From: an uncultured Clostridium sp.
Lineage (GTDB): Bacteria; Bacillota; Clostridia; Lachnospirales; Lachnospiraceae
DNA length: 60,379 bases
Assembly: GCA_934438135.1 (NCBI GenBank)
Contig: CAKSBP010000021.1
Location: forward strand, 1 to 60,379
Direction: 5' to 3'
In this document: piece after piece, positions 7,815 through 17,132 of the stretch
Numbering within the stretch: position 1 is the first letter of the stretch
Layout: every line of letters begins with the position of its first letter
Position numbers and translations under genes: made by a program
Notes under the pieces: model-generated
Database searches by the model: none
Told to the model about the DNA's origin: nothing
The model's input: the letters and a program-made list of their open reading frames with translations, nothing else

Positions 7815-8876
7815 ATGCTGATTCGTTTGATACTATATATTCTGCTTTGTCTGTATGGAGTGGTATTCTCTATTTTATATGATAGATATATTACTGCTGT
7901 TTCGGTAATCGTACTGGCGGTGATGCCTGTATTTTCTTATGTATTGACACTGATTAGTTCTCATTTTGTTAAAGTGAGTGTAGCCGCTGGTGAGGAAGCG
8001 GTACATAAAAAAGAAGAGTTTGAAGTGGTAGTGACCATTTGGAATAAATCCATGATTCCAGTGTCTTATGGCAGAATTGGTTACCGAATAGGTTATGAAG
8101 AAGTGCTCAAGGCAGAGTGGGGAAAGTTAAAATGCAATATTCCAGCAGGAAAAAGCGTGCAGTATAGAATCCGGCTGTCAAGCCTCTACACGGGAATTGT
8201 GACAGCTGGAGTGGAATTTGTACAGATGTATGATTTGTTCCGTATTTTCCGGGTTACCAAGCGGTACCAGGCAGAAGATAAAAAACTGATTTATCCCAAA
8301 GTGAAACAGGTACCAGTGGAAATAAAAGATACAGGAGTTTTGACGGAACAGGAATCGGAAGAATATTATGAAGACCGACCTGGAAATGATCCGTCTCAAG
8401 TATTTGACATTCGGGAATACAGGGAAGGGGACAGGCTTCAAAGAATTCACTGGAAACTTAGTTCAAAGAGGGATGAGTTGTTAGTAAAAGAGTTCAGTGA
8501 GCCGGTGATTGTAGATACTATGGTAATTTTTGATTTATACAGTCTGAAGAAAGGCATAGATGCAGTGGCGGAAAGAAGTGCACTTTATGATAAGGTAGTA
8601 AGTGTTTCCTATACATTGCTTGAGCAGGAAACGGAACACTATATTATCTGGTTTGATGAGAAAAAAGGCATGGCAGAAAAGAAGCGGATTTCCTCAGAAG
8701 AGGATCTGCATGAGGCAGTCTATGAAATGGGCATATTAAAAAGCTATGCATCTTCTGGATTTGTGGAATCTTATCTGGATTTGGAAGGGCAAAGCAGTTA
8801 CAGCAATCTTTTTTATGTAGGAAATCATGTAGAGAATTTTCTGGAACACGGAATTCATGCAGAGGTGGTGAAATAG
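7815..8876 (+). CDS. DUF58 domain-containing membrane protein
   Basis: A 353-aa protein with two N-terminal membrane helices (about 2-22 and 28-50), a beta-rich segment (55-150) and the DUF58 block: PGNDPSQVFDIREYREGD and RLQRIHWKLSSKRDELLVKEF. DUF58 proteins have a von Willebrand A-like fold and are nearly always encoded beside MoxR. AGGAGG ends 5 bases before ATG 7815; a GTG two codons earlier would be too close to it. The gene is followed after one base by the transglutaminase gene, so translation is probably coupled. The molecular function of the trio is unknown; envelope assembly or stress is the usual suggestion. Confidence 0.88.
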   Translation: MLIRLILYILLCLYGVVFSILYDRYITAVSVIVLAVMPVFSYVLTLISSHFVKVSVAAGEEAVHKKEEFEVVVTIWNKSMIPVSYGRIGYRIGYEEVLKAEWGKLKCNIPAGKSVQYRIRLSSLYTGIVTAGVEFVQMYDLFRIFRVTKRYQAEDKKLIYPKVKQVPVEIKDTGVLTEQESEEYYEDRPGNDPSQVFDIREYREGDRLQRIHWKLSSKRDELLVKEFSEPVIVDTMVIFDLYSLKKGIDAVAERSALYDKVVSVSYTLLEQETEHYIIWFDEKKGMAEKKRISSEEDLHEAVYEMGILKSYASSGFVESYLDLEGQSSYSNLFYVGNHVENFLEHGIHAEVVK

Positions 8877-8877
8877 T

Positions 8878-11499
8878 ATGAAGAAAAAAGTAAAGCAGAA
8901 TAATGGAATTCTTGTTACGGAAAAAAAAATGCGTATCCAAAAGGAATCAGGTTTGTTCTGGGTATTAAATTATCTTCTGGACTGTTTTCTTATCTGGATG
9001 TGCCTGTATGGAGCACTTTTTGGATTCTGTCATACCATGAAAATTACCAAGTATTTAGAGATAACTCCAGCAGTTTTTGGTCTGGTTATACTGCTTGTCC
9101 GTTTTCTGTGTGACAAACGATGGAAAAATAAATATGTATTTCTGCTTTTTCTTGCACTGTATGGAGTTGTTTTATTTTTATATCACGAAGAGCTTTATTA
9201 TGGATTGATGTACTGGGCGGATTATTTTTTCGTTGGTTACAATAGCTATTTTGGTCAGAATCTGGCCGTAAGTACGGATTATATAGGAATGGAAGCATAT
9301 AGTTCCACAGTGCTTTTATTATTCAGTGGTTCTGTTATGGCAGTATTTCTGTCGGAGGGGCAGCGGATGACAAAGGCAGAACTGACGGTATTAATTCTTC
9401 CTTTCTGTCTGTTTATTCTACCGTTTGTTGTAGGAAAGGTTCCAGATGCGAAATATGTACTGTTCTTTTTAGGAGGAATGATTCCTCTTGCTTTTTCAGT
9501 AGAGAGCAGAAGTCCTCGTATGAAGTTTCAGATAAAAATGGCAGGAGCGTTCAGTTTTTTAGCAATAACGCTGCTTTGTGTGTGGCTGTTTCCAGAACGG
9601 CTGTATAATGAAAGGTATCAGAAACTGCAGGAAACGAAGACATTTATTCAAGACAGCTTTAAAAACCAGCAGTATGATGATTTGATTTATTATTTTGGTG
9701 ATTTTGACTGGCTGCCATTTGTAGGTTCTGGTTCAGGTGGTGTAAATAATGGTACACTGGGAAATAAAGATGAGATTGTTTATGACAATAAAACAGATTT
9801 TGATTTGTATGTGCAAGATTTAGAGAGTAGTGATGAAGATACGACTTTAATTTTTAATAGTGATCTTTATCTTCGAAGTTATGTAGGAATCAATTATAAA
9901 AATAAGCAATGGATGGACATGACTGAAATGCAGAAAAAGAAGTATGACAAACTTGTCCGAAAGAATGATTTGAATGTAGAAAAGCTTCCAGAAGAATTGT
10001 ATTCTATATTTTATGGTCTTTTTGATGTAGGTAATGAAGGAAGAAAACAGGTAGGCATGCATTATAAGATAATAAAAAGAAGAGTAACTAGAAATCACGC
10101 TCTTATTTCTTATGGAAGTAGAGGAAATCTGTATTTGAAGGATCAGCTGTTTCAGACACCGGAGATAAAGCATAAAAAAAATTTCTGGGATGAAGCAAAT
10201 ATATTGTATTTTATGCCAGAATCCTTGGCGGGAGAAAATTCTATATGGAGCAGTGCATTAAGTTCTATCGTCGGAATTTTAAAGTCTGAACAGGAAGGAT
10301 TGTATGGGGAGGGTTACCAAAGAGCGATTAGTGAGTTCAAGAAGACAGAGCAGCAGTACCGTACATTCGTTTATCAAACCTATACGGATGTGCCAAAGAA
10401 TATTGCACCCAAACTTCGCACAGAGGTTGAGAAGAGCGATAAGCTGAATGATTATGAGTCCTGTGAATTGTTAGATAATAATTATATGAAAGATCTTTAT
10501 GATTTAATGTCACAGTGCCAGCAGCAGTTTGGTGATACAAAATATTCATTAAAACCTGGAAAGACTCCTGATGGGAAAGATTTAATTGATTACTTTATTT
10601 ATGAAAACAAAAAAGGATACTGTACGTATTATGCAACGGCGGCGTGTATATTCTTCCGTCTTTGTGGTATTCCGTCCCGTTATGTGGAGGGATATCATGT
10701 TCATAATTATGATTTTACCTCTATGGAATCAAGAACTATTACCGGTGAGGATGGAAATGAAACGAAAGAGAAGTATTATCCAGTGGATGTAAAAGATTCT
10801 AATGCTCATGCCTGGATTGAGATTTATGTCAATGGATACGGCTGGGTACCGCTTGATTATACTGCCTCCAGTTTATCAGGAAGCAGTATAATAGATGAAA
10901 ATGAGGAAAAAAATCCAGATGTGGAGAATAAAAATCCAGATATGGAGGATGAGCCAGTAGTTCCATCTCCGTCTATCTCTCCTACACCATCTCCTTCTGT
11001 TAGTGAAAATACGCCATTAGCTTCAGAAGATGTTCCGGGAATTGGAAATGCCTCTGTTAAGGAATTTCGTTTAAGTAGAACTGCAAAAGCAGTTCTTATG
11101 GTAATTTTTATATTCCTGCTTATTGCGGCAGCAGTATATATCCGTTATCAGATTCTTTGGAATCGTCAGAATCATCTGAGGAATAATAACAATTTAAATG
11201 TTCGAGCAAAGTATTACTATAATAAAATTAAAAAACAGCTTTATACGAAATGCGGTATTGGAAATCAGCAGGAATTGAAAGAAAATGTAGCGCATATCTG
11301 TCGAAAAGAAAATATCATCTTAGAAGAGGATTTGAAACGCTTGGTAAGTATCGTAGAAAAAGCATCCTTCGGCAGTGGACAAATCAGTGACTATGAGTGT
11401 ACAAAGGTTAAAATTTTGGCAGAAAATGTGGATAAACTATTTTATGAAAGTATGCCTCACTGGAAGAAATTTTACTATAAAGTGTGGAAGCTGTATTAG
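8878..11499 (+). CDS. Transglutaminase-like membrane protein (TgpA type)
   Basis: An 873-aa membrane protein. The first 250 residues hold about six hydrophobic helices. A large extracytoplasmic part follows, containing the transglutaminase core with the catalytic triad visible: Cys582 in GYCTYYATAA, His644 in NAHAWIEIYV, and Asp660 in PLDYT, plus the conserved GIPSRYVEGY. A Pro/Ser-rich linker (PSPSISPTPSPSVSEN) leads to a last membrane helix (about 737-757) and a cytosolic tail of about 110 residues resembling DUF4129. This is the third member of the MoxR-DUF58-TgpA operon. Known members act on proteins outside the membrane; the substrate here is unknown. Confidence 0.9.
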   Translation: MKKKVKQNNGILVTEKKMRIQKESGLFWVLNYLLDCFLIWMCLYGALFGFCHTMKITKYLEITPAVFGLVILLVRFLCDKRWKNKYVFLLFLALYGVVLFLYHEELYYGLMYWADYFFVGYNSYFGQNLAVSTDYIGMEAYSSTVLLLFSGSVMAVFLSEGQRMTKAELTVLILPFCLFILPFVVGKVPDAKYVLFFLGGMIPLAFSVESRSPRMKFQIKMAGAFSFLAITLLCVWLFPERLYNERYQKLQETKTFIQDSFKNQQYDDLIYYFGDFDWLPFVGSGSGGVNNGTLGNKDEIVYDNKTDFDLYVQDLESSDEDTTLIFNSDLYLRSYVGINYKNKQWMDMTEMQKKKYDKLVRKNDLNVEKLPEELYSIFYGLFDVGNEGRKQVGMHYKIIKRRVTRNHALISYGSRGNLYLKDQLFQTPEIKHKKNFWDEANILYFMPESLAGENSIWSSALSSIVGILKSEQEGLYGEGYQRAISEFKKTEQQYRTFVYQTYTDVPKNIAPKLRTEVEKSDKLNDYESCELLDNNYMKDLYDLMSQCQQQFGDTKYSLKPGKTPDGKDLIDYFIYENKKGYCTYYATAACIFFRLCGIPSRYVEGYHVHNYDFTSMESRTITGEDGNETKEKYYPVDVKDSNAHAWIEIYVNGYGWVPLDYTASSLSGSSIIDENEEKNPDVENKNPDMEDEPVVPSPSISPTPSPSVSENTPLASEDVPGIGNASVKEFRLSRTAKAVLMVIFIFLLIAAAVYIRYQILWNRQNHLRNNNNLNVRAKYYYNKIKKQLYTKCGIGNQQELKENVAHICRKENIILEEDLKRLVSIVEKASFGSGQISDYECTKVKILAENVDKLFYESMPHWKKFYYKVWKLY

Positions 11500-11610
11500 A
11501 AATGAAATTGGCGGATAGCCATAGATTTTTTTGGAATAGTATTGTATAATAGTCTCGGTTTATAGAGAAAGAAAACGTAAATAGGGAAAAATGATAGGAG
11601 GCATTCAATA

Positions 11611-13599
11611 ATGAGTAATATCGATACAATGTCAGTTAATGCAATTCGTATTTTAGCAGCTGATTCTATACAGAAAGCCAATTCCGGACACCCAGGTCTT
11701 CCACTTGGCTCTGCTGCTATGGCCTATGAGTTATGGTCGAAACATATGAAACACAATCCTGCAAATCCACAGTGGGCAGACAGAGACCGCTTTATTTTAT
11801 CGGGCGGGCATGGTTCCACTTTGCTTTATTCTTTATTACATTTATTTGGCTACGGTAATCTTTCAAAAGAGGATTTAATGCAGTTTCGTCAGTTAGATTC
11901 CTTGACGCCAGGTCATCCTGAATATGGTCACACAGTAGGTGTGGAAGCCACTACAGGACCTTTAGGTGCAGGCATGGGTATGGCAGTCGGAATGGCGATG
12001 GCAGAAGCACACCTTGCAGCAAAATTTAATAAAGATGGATATAAAGTAGTAGATCATTATACTTTTGCATTAGGCGGAGATGGATGTATGATGGAGGGTA
12101 TCTCCTCTGAAGCATTTTCCCTTGCCGGAACATTAGGACTGGGCAAGTTAATCATTTTATATGATTCGAACAAGATTTCAATCGAAGGAAATACAGATAT
12201 TGCCTTTACAGAAGACGTTCAGAAACGTGTAGAAGCATTTGGTTTCCAGACATTAACTGTTGAAGATGGAAACAATCTTGAAGAAATCGGCAAAGCAATT
12301 GAAGCTGCCAAAGCTGACACAACAAGGCCTTCTTTCATTACTGTAAAAACAAAAATCGGATTTGGCTGTCCTGCAAAGGAAGGTAAGGCAAGTGCCCACG
12401 GTGAACCTCTTGGGGCAGACAATGTAACAGCTTTAAAAGAAAATTTACAGTGGCCATCTCAGGAAGCTTTCTATGTTCCAGATGAAGTATATGCAAATTA
12501 CAAAGCAATCGCTGAAAATCTTGCAAAAGATGAAGAAGCATGGAATAAGATGTTTGCAGAATACTGTGAAAAATATCCTGAAATGAAAGAACTTTGGGAT
12601 AAGATGCATTCTGATACAGATGCAGAAGCACTTTTTAATGATGAAGAACTATGGAAATTTGAAGATAAGCCAGCCGCTACTCGTAATCTTTCCGGAATGG
12701 TTATTAACCGTTTAAAAGATAAGATTCCTGGTTTAATCGGTGGTGCTGCTGATTTATCTCCATCCACTAAGACATATATGAACGACCTTGGAGATTTCTC
12801 AAAGGACAACTATGCAGGCCGCAACCTTCATTTCGGTGTAAGAGAACTTGCAATGACTGCAATCGGAAACGGACTTTACCTGCATGGCGGATTAAGACCA
12901 TTCGTTTCTACATTCTTCGTATTCAGCGATTATGTAAAACCAATGGCTAGATTATCTGCATTAATGGGCGTACCTCTTACTTTTGTACTGACACATGACA
13001 GCATCGGTGTAGGAGAAGATGGACCAACACATGAACCAATTGAACAGCTAGCTATGTTACGTGCAATGCCAAACTTCACAGTTTACCGTCCAGCAGATGC
13101 AACGGAAACAATCGCTGCATGGTACTATGCTGTAACATCTAAGAAAACACCAACTGCATTAGTATTAACTCGTCAGAATCTTCCACAGTTAGCAGGTTCC
13201 TCTAAGGATGCCTTAAAGGGTGGATATGTTATTGCAGATTCTACGAAAGAGGTTCCAGATGCTATTTTAATCGCAAGCGGTTCGGAAGTATCTCTTGCAA
13301 TTGAAGCAAAAGAAGAACTTGCAAAAGAAAATGTAGATGTTCGTGTTGTCAGCATGCCATCTATGGATGTATTCGATCAGCAGTCTAAAGAATACAAAGA
13401 AAGCGTACTTCCTTTAGCATGTAGAAAGAGAGTTGCTGTCGAAGCATTAGCTGATTTCGGATGGGGCAAATATGTTGGTCTTGATGGTGCTTATGTGACA
13501 ATGAAGTCATTTGGTGCTTCCGCTCCAGCAGCACAGTTATTTGAGAAGTTCGGCTTCACAAAAGAAAATGTTGTGAAGACAGTAAAAGAAATTTTATAG
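11611..13599 (+). CDS. tkt: Transketolase
   Basis: TPP-dependent enzyme of the non-oxidative pentose phosphate pathway that moves two-carbon units between ketose donors and aldose acceptors. The 662-aa length is standard. Visible features: the N-terminal NAIRILAADSIQKANSGHPG, active-site His in HGSTLLYSLLHL, the TPP/Mg motif GGDGCMMEGISSEAFSLAG, HGEPLG, and in the pyrimidine domain FGVRELAMTAIGNG, FFVFSDYVKPMARLSALM and THDSIGVGEDGPTHEP. AGGAGG precedes ATG 11611, and a TATAAT box lies at 11545-11550. It stands alone, with a terminator after it, and has the codon use of a well expressed gene. Confidence 0.97.
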   Translation: MSNIDTMSVNAIRILAADSIQKANSGHPGLPLGSAAMAYELWSKHMKHNPANPQWADRDRFILSGGHGSTLLYSLLHLFGYGNLSKEDLMQFRQLDSLTPGHPEYGHTVGVEATTGPLGAGMGMAVGMAMAEAHLAAKFNKDGYKVVDHYTFALGGDGCMMEGISSEAFSLAGTLGLGKLIILYDSNKISIEGNTDIAFTEDVQKRVEAFGFQTLTVEDGNNLEEIGKAIEAAKADTTRPSFITVKTKIGFGCPAKEGKASAHGEPLGADNVTALKENLQWPSQEAFYVPDEVYANYKAIAENLAKDEEAWNKMFAEYCEKYPEMKELWDKMHSDTDAEALFNDEELWKFEDKPAATRNLSGMVINRLKDKIPGLIGGAADLSPSTKTYMNDLGDFSKDNYAGRNLHFGVRELAMTAIGNGLYLHGGLRPFVSTFFVFSDYVKPMARLSALMGVPLTFVLTHDSIGVGEDGPTHEPIEQLAMLRAMPNFTVYRPADATETIAAWYYAVTSKKTPTALVLTRQNLPQLAGSSKDALKGGYVIADSTKEVPDAILIASGSEVSLAIEAKEELAKENVDVRVVSMPSMDVFDQQSKEYKESVLPLACRKRVAVEALADFGWGKYVGLDGAYVTMKSFGASAPAAQLFEKFGFTKENVVKTVKEIL

Positions 13600-13644
13600 T
13601 TTTTGGTGCGGAACGTATAACTATCGCATAGAAACTTTTACTGT

Positions 13645-13680
13645 AGCGGCAGTCCTTTCTTTTTAGGGGCTGTCGCTTTT
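13645..13680 (+). terminator. Terminator after tkt
   Basis: An AGCGGCAG / CTGTCGCT stem with one G-U pair, extended by TCC/GGG, is followed by TTTTG. It lies 45 bp after the tkt stop. Confidence 0.75.
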
Positions 13681-13792
13681 GTGTACTAGAAGCTGTTTGT
13701 TTCCTGGCAGACATTATAAAATTTCTAGGTTGTTTCATAAAATTCTCTTTAGGAAAATTTATTTGTTTCTTTACGAAATCATAACATTTGTA

Positions 13793-13801
13793 TGTTATAC
13801 T
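13793..13801 (+). promoter_or_regulatory. Extended -10 promoter of the alarmone synthetase
   Basis: TGTTATACT is an extended -10 element (TG-n-TATACT). No good -35 hexamer is present at the usual distance, as is common with extended -10 promoters. Confidence 0.5.
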
Positions 13802-13848
13802 AAAACGGTCAAAGTGTTTGAGTATAAAGTACACATAGGAGAGGATAT

Positions 13849-14577
13849 ATGGAGTTACCAATTTATTATGACGAGGAAGAAGAATGGAAAAGCGCGCTGC
13901 TTCTCTATGATTCAGCCTTAAAAGAAGTGAATACAAAGCTTGAGATACTGAATAATGAGTTTAAGATGGCTCATCGTTATAATCCAATAGAACATATTAC
14001 ATCGAGAATTAAATCAGCTGAGAGTATTGCCAAGAAAATGAGGCATAAGAATCGGGAACTGACGGTTGAGAATATTGTAAAATACATCAATGATGTTGCG
14101 GGAATCCGTATTATCTGTTCTTTCTGGTCTGATATATACCGAATTGCAGATGCGATCGCGAAGCAGAATGATGTAAAAGTCCTGAAGGTGAAGGACTATA
14201 TTGTGAATCCGAAGGGGAATGGGTATAAGAGTTATCATATGATTGTATCTGTACCGATTTTTTTGTCGGAAAATGTGATTGAGACGAAAGTTGAGATTCA
14301 GATCCGAACCATCGCCATGGATTTCTGGGCGAGCTTAGAGCATAAGATTTACTATAAATTTGAAGGGAATGCACCAGAAAATATCAGTAAAGATTTAAAA
14401 GAGTGTGCAGATATTATTTCCTATCTCGATCATAAGATGCAGTCATTAAATGAAGAAGTTCAGGGATATAACCGGGATACTGTGAGGGAGTATAAAGAGC
14501 TCATGGCTCAGAATTATTTGAATTCGCTGAAAGCCAGTTATGGGACAATTATTGATGAGGAAGAAGTAGAAGAATAG
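13849..14577 (+). CDS. Small alarmone synthetase (GTP pyrophosphokinase family)
   Basis: Synthesises (p)ppGpp from ATP and GTP/GDP. The 242-aa protein has only the RelA/SpoT synthetase domain: DVAGIRIICSFWSDIY (82-97), the GTP-binding loop PKGNGYKSYH (121-130), and EIQIRTIAMDFWASLEHK (149-166) with the catalytic glutamate. There is no HD hydrolase, TGS or ACT domain, so it is a stand-alone SAS that would be balanced by a long Rel protein elsewhere. It cannot be assigned to RelP or RelQ from inspection; the basic loop and acidic C-terminus (DEEEVEE) are noted. It has its own promoter and terminator. Confidence 0.92.
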   Translation: MELPIYYDEEEEWKSALLLYDSALKEVNTKLEILNNEFKMAHRYNPIEHITSRIKSAESIAKKMRHKNRELTVENIVKYINDVAGIRIICSFWSDIYRIADAIAKQNDVKVLKVKDYIVNPKGNGYKSYHMIVSVPIFLSENVIETKVEIQIRTIAMDFWASLEHKIYYKFEGNAPENISKDLKECADIISYLDHKMQSLNEEVQGYNRDTVREYKELMAQNYLNSLKASYGTIIDEEEVEE

Positions 14578-14585
14578 AAATAAAG

Positions 14586-14630
14586 AAAGGATGTCATACG
14601 TATAAATATAATATGGCATCCTTTTTAATA
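14586..14630 (+). terminator. Terminator after the alarmone synthetase
   Basis: The arms AAAGGATGTCATA and TATGGCATCCTTT pair across an AT-rich loop and are followed by a T-run. Confidence 0.75.
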
Positions 14631-14660
14631 CCTATAATTCTATTGGGAGGAGTGTATTAG

Positions 14661-15812
14661 ATGTATCAAGAGTATGAAGAAAAGGTGGCTGTCCAGGCAG
14701 CAGTAAGGCAGAATCAAGTTGCAAAAAAGGAATTTCCTGAAATGAAATATATTGCTAATAATGGATATGCGTTTGAGAGTATTAGAAAGGAATTACGTGT
14801 AAATAGTCCCGTTCAATTAAAGAATGTAACTTCAAAAGGAGAACACCAAGGAATTGTACAAAGATATAATTACAAACATCAGCAGTTTGTTGAATTTGGA
14901 GTTTATTATCAGTATATGCAGGGAAATAGACAGCAGGATAGAAATAGAGTAGACAGGTTAGATTATTATGTGAAAGAAATATATGATGTGTTTGGGATTC
15001 GATTAGATGAACTGGAACACTACAACATTTCAAAATGTGCTAATTTTAAGGAAATTTTTTCTTGTATTATGAAGCAGGTAGTAGATGGTTTAGGTATCTA
15101 TACAGCATTTGCAAAAATAATTGATAAATATAATTTATGGCCTATGATAGAATTATATAAGTGTCACCATAAATATAATCCCGATGATAAATTGGGGCTT
15201 GTCAAGACAGAAGAATTTGATATTGGGTATGAATTTTTATCTAGCTATAGTACGAAGCTGCGTCCAATCATGGAGCAGCTAGTATATAAACATTATTCAC
15301 AAAGAAGAGATGACAAGCCAATATCAGAGGAAGAACCAATTGATCCAGCAGATATTAGAGAAACATTTGACCAGTCAAAGTCTTGTGTTATTACAGCACT
15401 GTTTAATGCAGAGAAGGAATATGGTAATGCTCCGTTTGGAGCATCAGACGTAAGAGAATTACATAATATCCTTGTAGGTGTTTTTAATAGAAATGAGTAT
15501 TGGGAAAGAGAGGATGCAAATGAACATCAAAAAAATCTTGTATGGAAAAATTATTCTGATGATAATGTATATCCAAGTTTATATAGTAATTTTAAATATA
15601 TTTATCATCAAGTAGCGGATAGACCAAATCTAAGTACATGGATAAATCAGGGACATACGGAATATAATAATGGAATTATGCTTATTGAAGAACATGCCTT
15701 ATATTTTTATAAAAAGCAAGGAAAGATGTATTATAAGGATAATGAAGGTAGTGGTTTGCTTAGAGATAGCCCGTATAAGCAAAGAAAAGTTGTAGGAATA
15801 TGGACAAAATAA
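14661..15812 (+). CDS. Unrecognised 383-aa protein, possible papain-like fold
   Basis: I do not recognise a family. There is no signal peptide or membrane helix, and the protein is rich in Tyr, Asn, Lys and Gln, unlike its neighbours. The N-terminal part carries NSPVQLK (48-54) and GIVQRYN (64-70), short motifs of the sort seen in DUF4157/eCIS-type toxin precursors. The C-terminal part has a helix beginning SKSCVITALFNAEKEYGN (Cys242), then LIEEHALYFY (His345) and GKMYYKDNEG (Asp360 or Asn361); this order and spacing would suit a Cys-His-Asp papain-like site. Both readings are inference. The gene is a single unit between two terminators, with GGAGGAG before the ATG and no immunity-like partner beside it. 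Confidence 0.75.
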   Translation: MYQEYEEKVAVQAAVRQNQVAKKEFPEMKYIANNGYAFESIRKELRVNSPVQLKNVTSKGEHQGIVQRYNYKHQQFVEFGVYYQYMQGNRQQDRNRVDRLDYYVKEIYDVFGIRLDELEHYNISKCANFKEIFSCIMKQVVDGLGIYTAFAKIIDKYNLWPMIELYKCHHKYNPDDKLGLVKTEEFDIGYEFLSSYSTKLRPIMEQLVYKHYSQRRDDKPISEEEPIDPADIRETFDQSKSCVITALFNAEKEYGNAPFGASDVRELHNILVGVFNRNEYWEREDANEHQKNLVWKNYSDDNVYPSLYSNFKYIYHQVADRPNLSTWINQGHTEYNNGIMLIEEHALYFYKKQGKMYYKDNEGSGLLRDSPYKQRKVVGIWTK

Positions 15813-15819
15813 AAAACAA

Positions 15820-15862
15820 AGGCTTTCCACAATAATGTGTTATTGCAGAAAGCCTGTATTTT
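15820..15862. terminator. Bidirectional terminator
   Basis: AGGCTTTC / GAAAGCCT encloses a second stem CAATAA / TTATTG with loop TGTG (15820-15854). A-rich and T-rich flanks serve the gene ending at 15812 and the convergent gene ending at 15883. Confidence 0.85.
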
Positions 15863-15882
15863 TTATTTTGTGTTCTAAAGTA

Positions 15883-17121
15883 TTAAACAACCACAATCTT
15901 AATAGTCTTCTTCTTATTACTTCCATCCGTTGACCGAACCACAACATGACACGTTCCACGTTTCTTACCGGTTACTTTGCCGGCAGCAGAAACCGCAGCG
16001 ATTTTTGTATTGCTTGAAGTAAAAGATACAGTTTTATTGCTGGCAGTAGAAGGTGTCACAGCAACCTTAATTGTAAAGCTTTTTCCCTTCTTTACCTGCT
16101 TAATGGTCACATTGGTACTTAAAGAAGTAATCTTTCTTTTATATACGGTCAAGGTCTTCCTGGCAACAATGGTGCCATCTGTGGAAGCACAGCTGATTAC
16201 AGTTATTCCAGGTCTCTTGGCTGTTACAATTCCATCCTTTGTAATATGTGCAACATAAGGTTTGGAACTGTACCATTTGAACGTGAAATTGGATTCATCG
16301 CCTGGATAATTCATCAGTTTATAAATACCGCTGTATTGAGTATCTACTTTTAGGGCACTTGCCATGGAAATGGAAAGGTATGCATTGGATGTCGTTATGG
16401 TGTTAGTCTGATCCGTGCCTTCCATTAAAATATAAGTTCCAGAGTAGTAAGCATCAAAAACATACTCACCGCTGGTATTTACATATCCTTCCGGAATGCC
16501 TGCAACAGTTTCCATATCGGTTGTATAAACAACCTGAGTACAGCCGGCATTAAAACGGGAAGGAATTTTAATTTTTACCGGGATTGGTTTGGATGTATCA
16601 AATACAAAATCATCAATGTTTAACTCAAATCCAATGTATTTAGTTGTCTTATTTACGGTGTAAACAACCGTTTTCAAATCTGACTTCGGATAAGTAATCA
16701 GATTCATCTGACAGCCGGAACCAAATGTCTGGCCAGTGATATCAATGGTAACTGTGGAAGAATCAGTATTATCCGAAATATTCTGCGACATGATATTTGG
16801 TGTTGATGATTTCTTTTCCCATTTGGCATATAAAATAATATTACTGCGAACCTGAGTGGACTGGTCAAACTTTGTTGTTAATGCTGCATCAGAGTACCAG
16901 CCACGAAACCAGTAGCCATATCGGGTTGGATTTGCAGGTATTTCTATGGTATCTCCGTATAGAACCTTGTAAATAGGGGCAACGTAAGAACCACCATTGG
17001 AATTAAACTGAACATAATATGTAGTATCCTTAATGCTTACCGCAGAAAGGACAGTTGGATGCAGTGTTATGCAAACTAATATAAGGGATAATAGAACTCC
17101 CAAAACCCTTTTTCTATTCAT
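15883..17121 (-). CDS. Secreted protein with InlB B-repeat and Ig-like (BIG2) domains
   Basis: A 412-aa exported protein. It has a signal peptide (MNRKRVLGVLLSLILVCITL with small residues before about 28) and one InlB B-repeat (about 36-101: YYVQFNSNGGSYVAPIYKV then GYWFRGWYSDAALTTKFD and ILYAKW). A beta-rich middle (about 120-245) follows, and two bacterial Ig-like group 2 modules at about 250-328 and 333-412 end in GKVTGKKRGTCHVVV. There is no LPXTG motif, cell-wall-binding repeat or membrane anchor, so how it is held at the surface is unclear. It starts 11 bp after the S1-domain gene ends, on the same strand, but is probably an unrelated passenger. Likely surface adhesion or structure. Confidence 0.83.
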   Translation of the reverse strand: MNRKRVLGVLLSLILVCITLHPTVLSAVSIKDTTYYVQFNSNGGSYVAPIYKVLYGDTIEIPANPTRYGYWFRGWYSDAALTTKFDQSTQVRSNIILYAKWEKKSSTPNIMSQNISDNTDSSTVTIDITGQTFGSGCQMNLITYPKSDLKTVVYTVNKTTKYIGFELNIDDFVFDTSKPIPVKIKIPSRFNAGCTQVVYTTDMETVAGIPEGYVNTSGEYVFDAYYSGTYILMEGTDQTNTITTSNAYLSISMASALKVDTQYSGIYKLMNYPGDESNFTFKWYSSKPYVAHITKDGIVTAKRPGITVISCASTDGTIVARKTLTVYKRKITSLSTNVTIKQVKKGKSFTIKVAVTPSTASNKTVSFTSSNTKIAAVSAAGKVTGKKRGTCHVVVRSTDGSNKKKTIKIVVV

Positions 17122-17132
17122 ACGACCTCCGC

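Noticed and set aside
12219..12809. Several minus-strand frames inside tkt
   Set aside because: They are antisense to a well conserved enzyme with strong codon bias, which produces long reverse frames.
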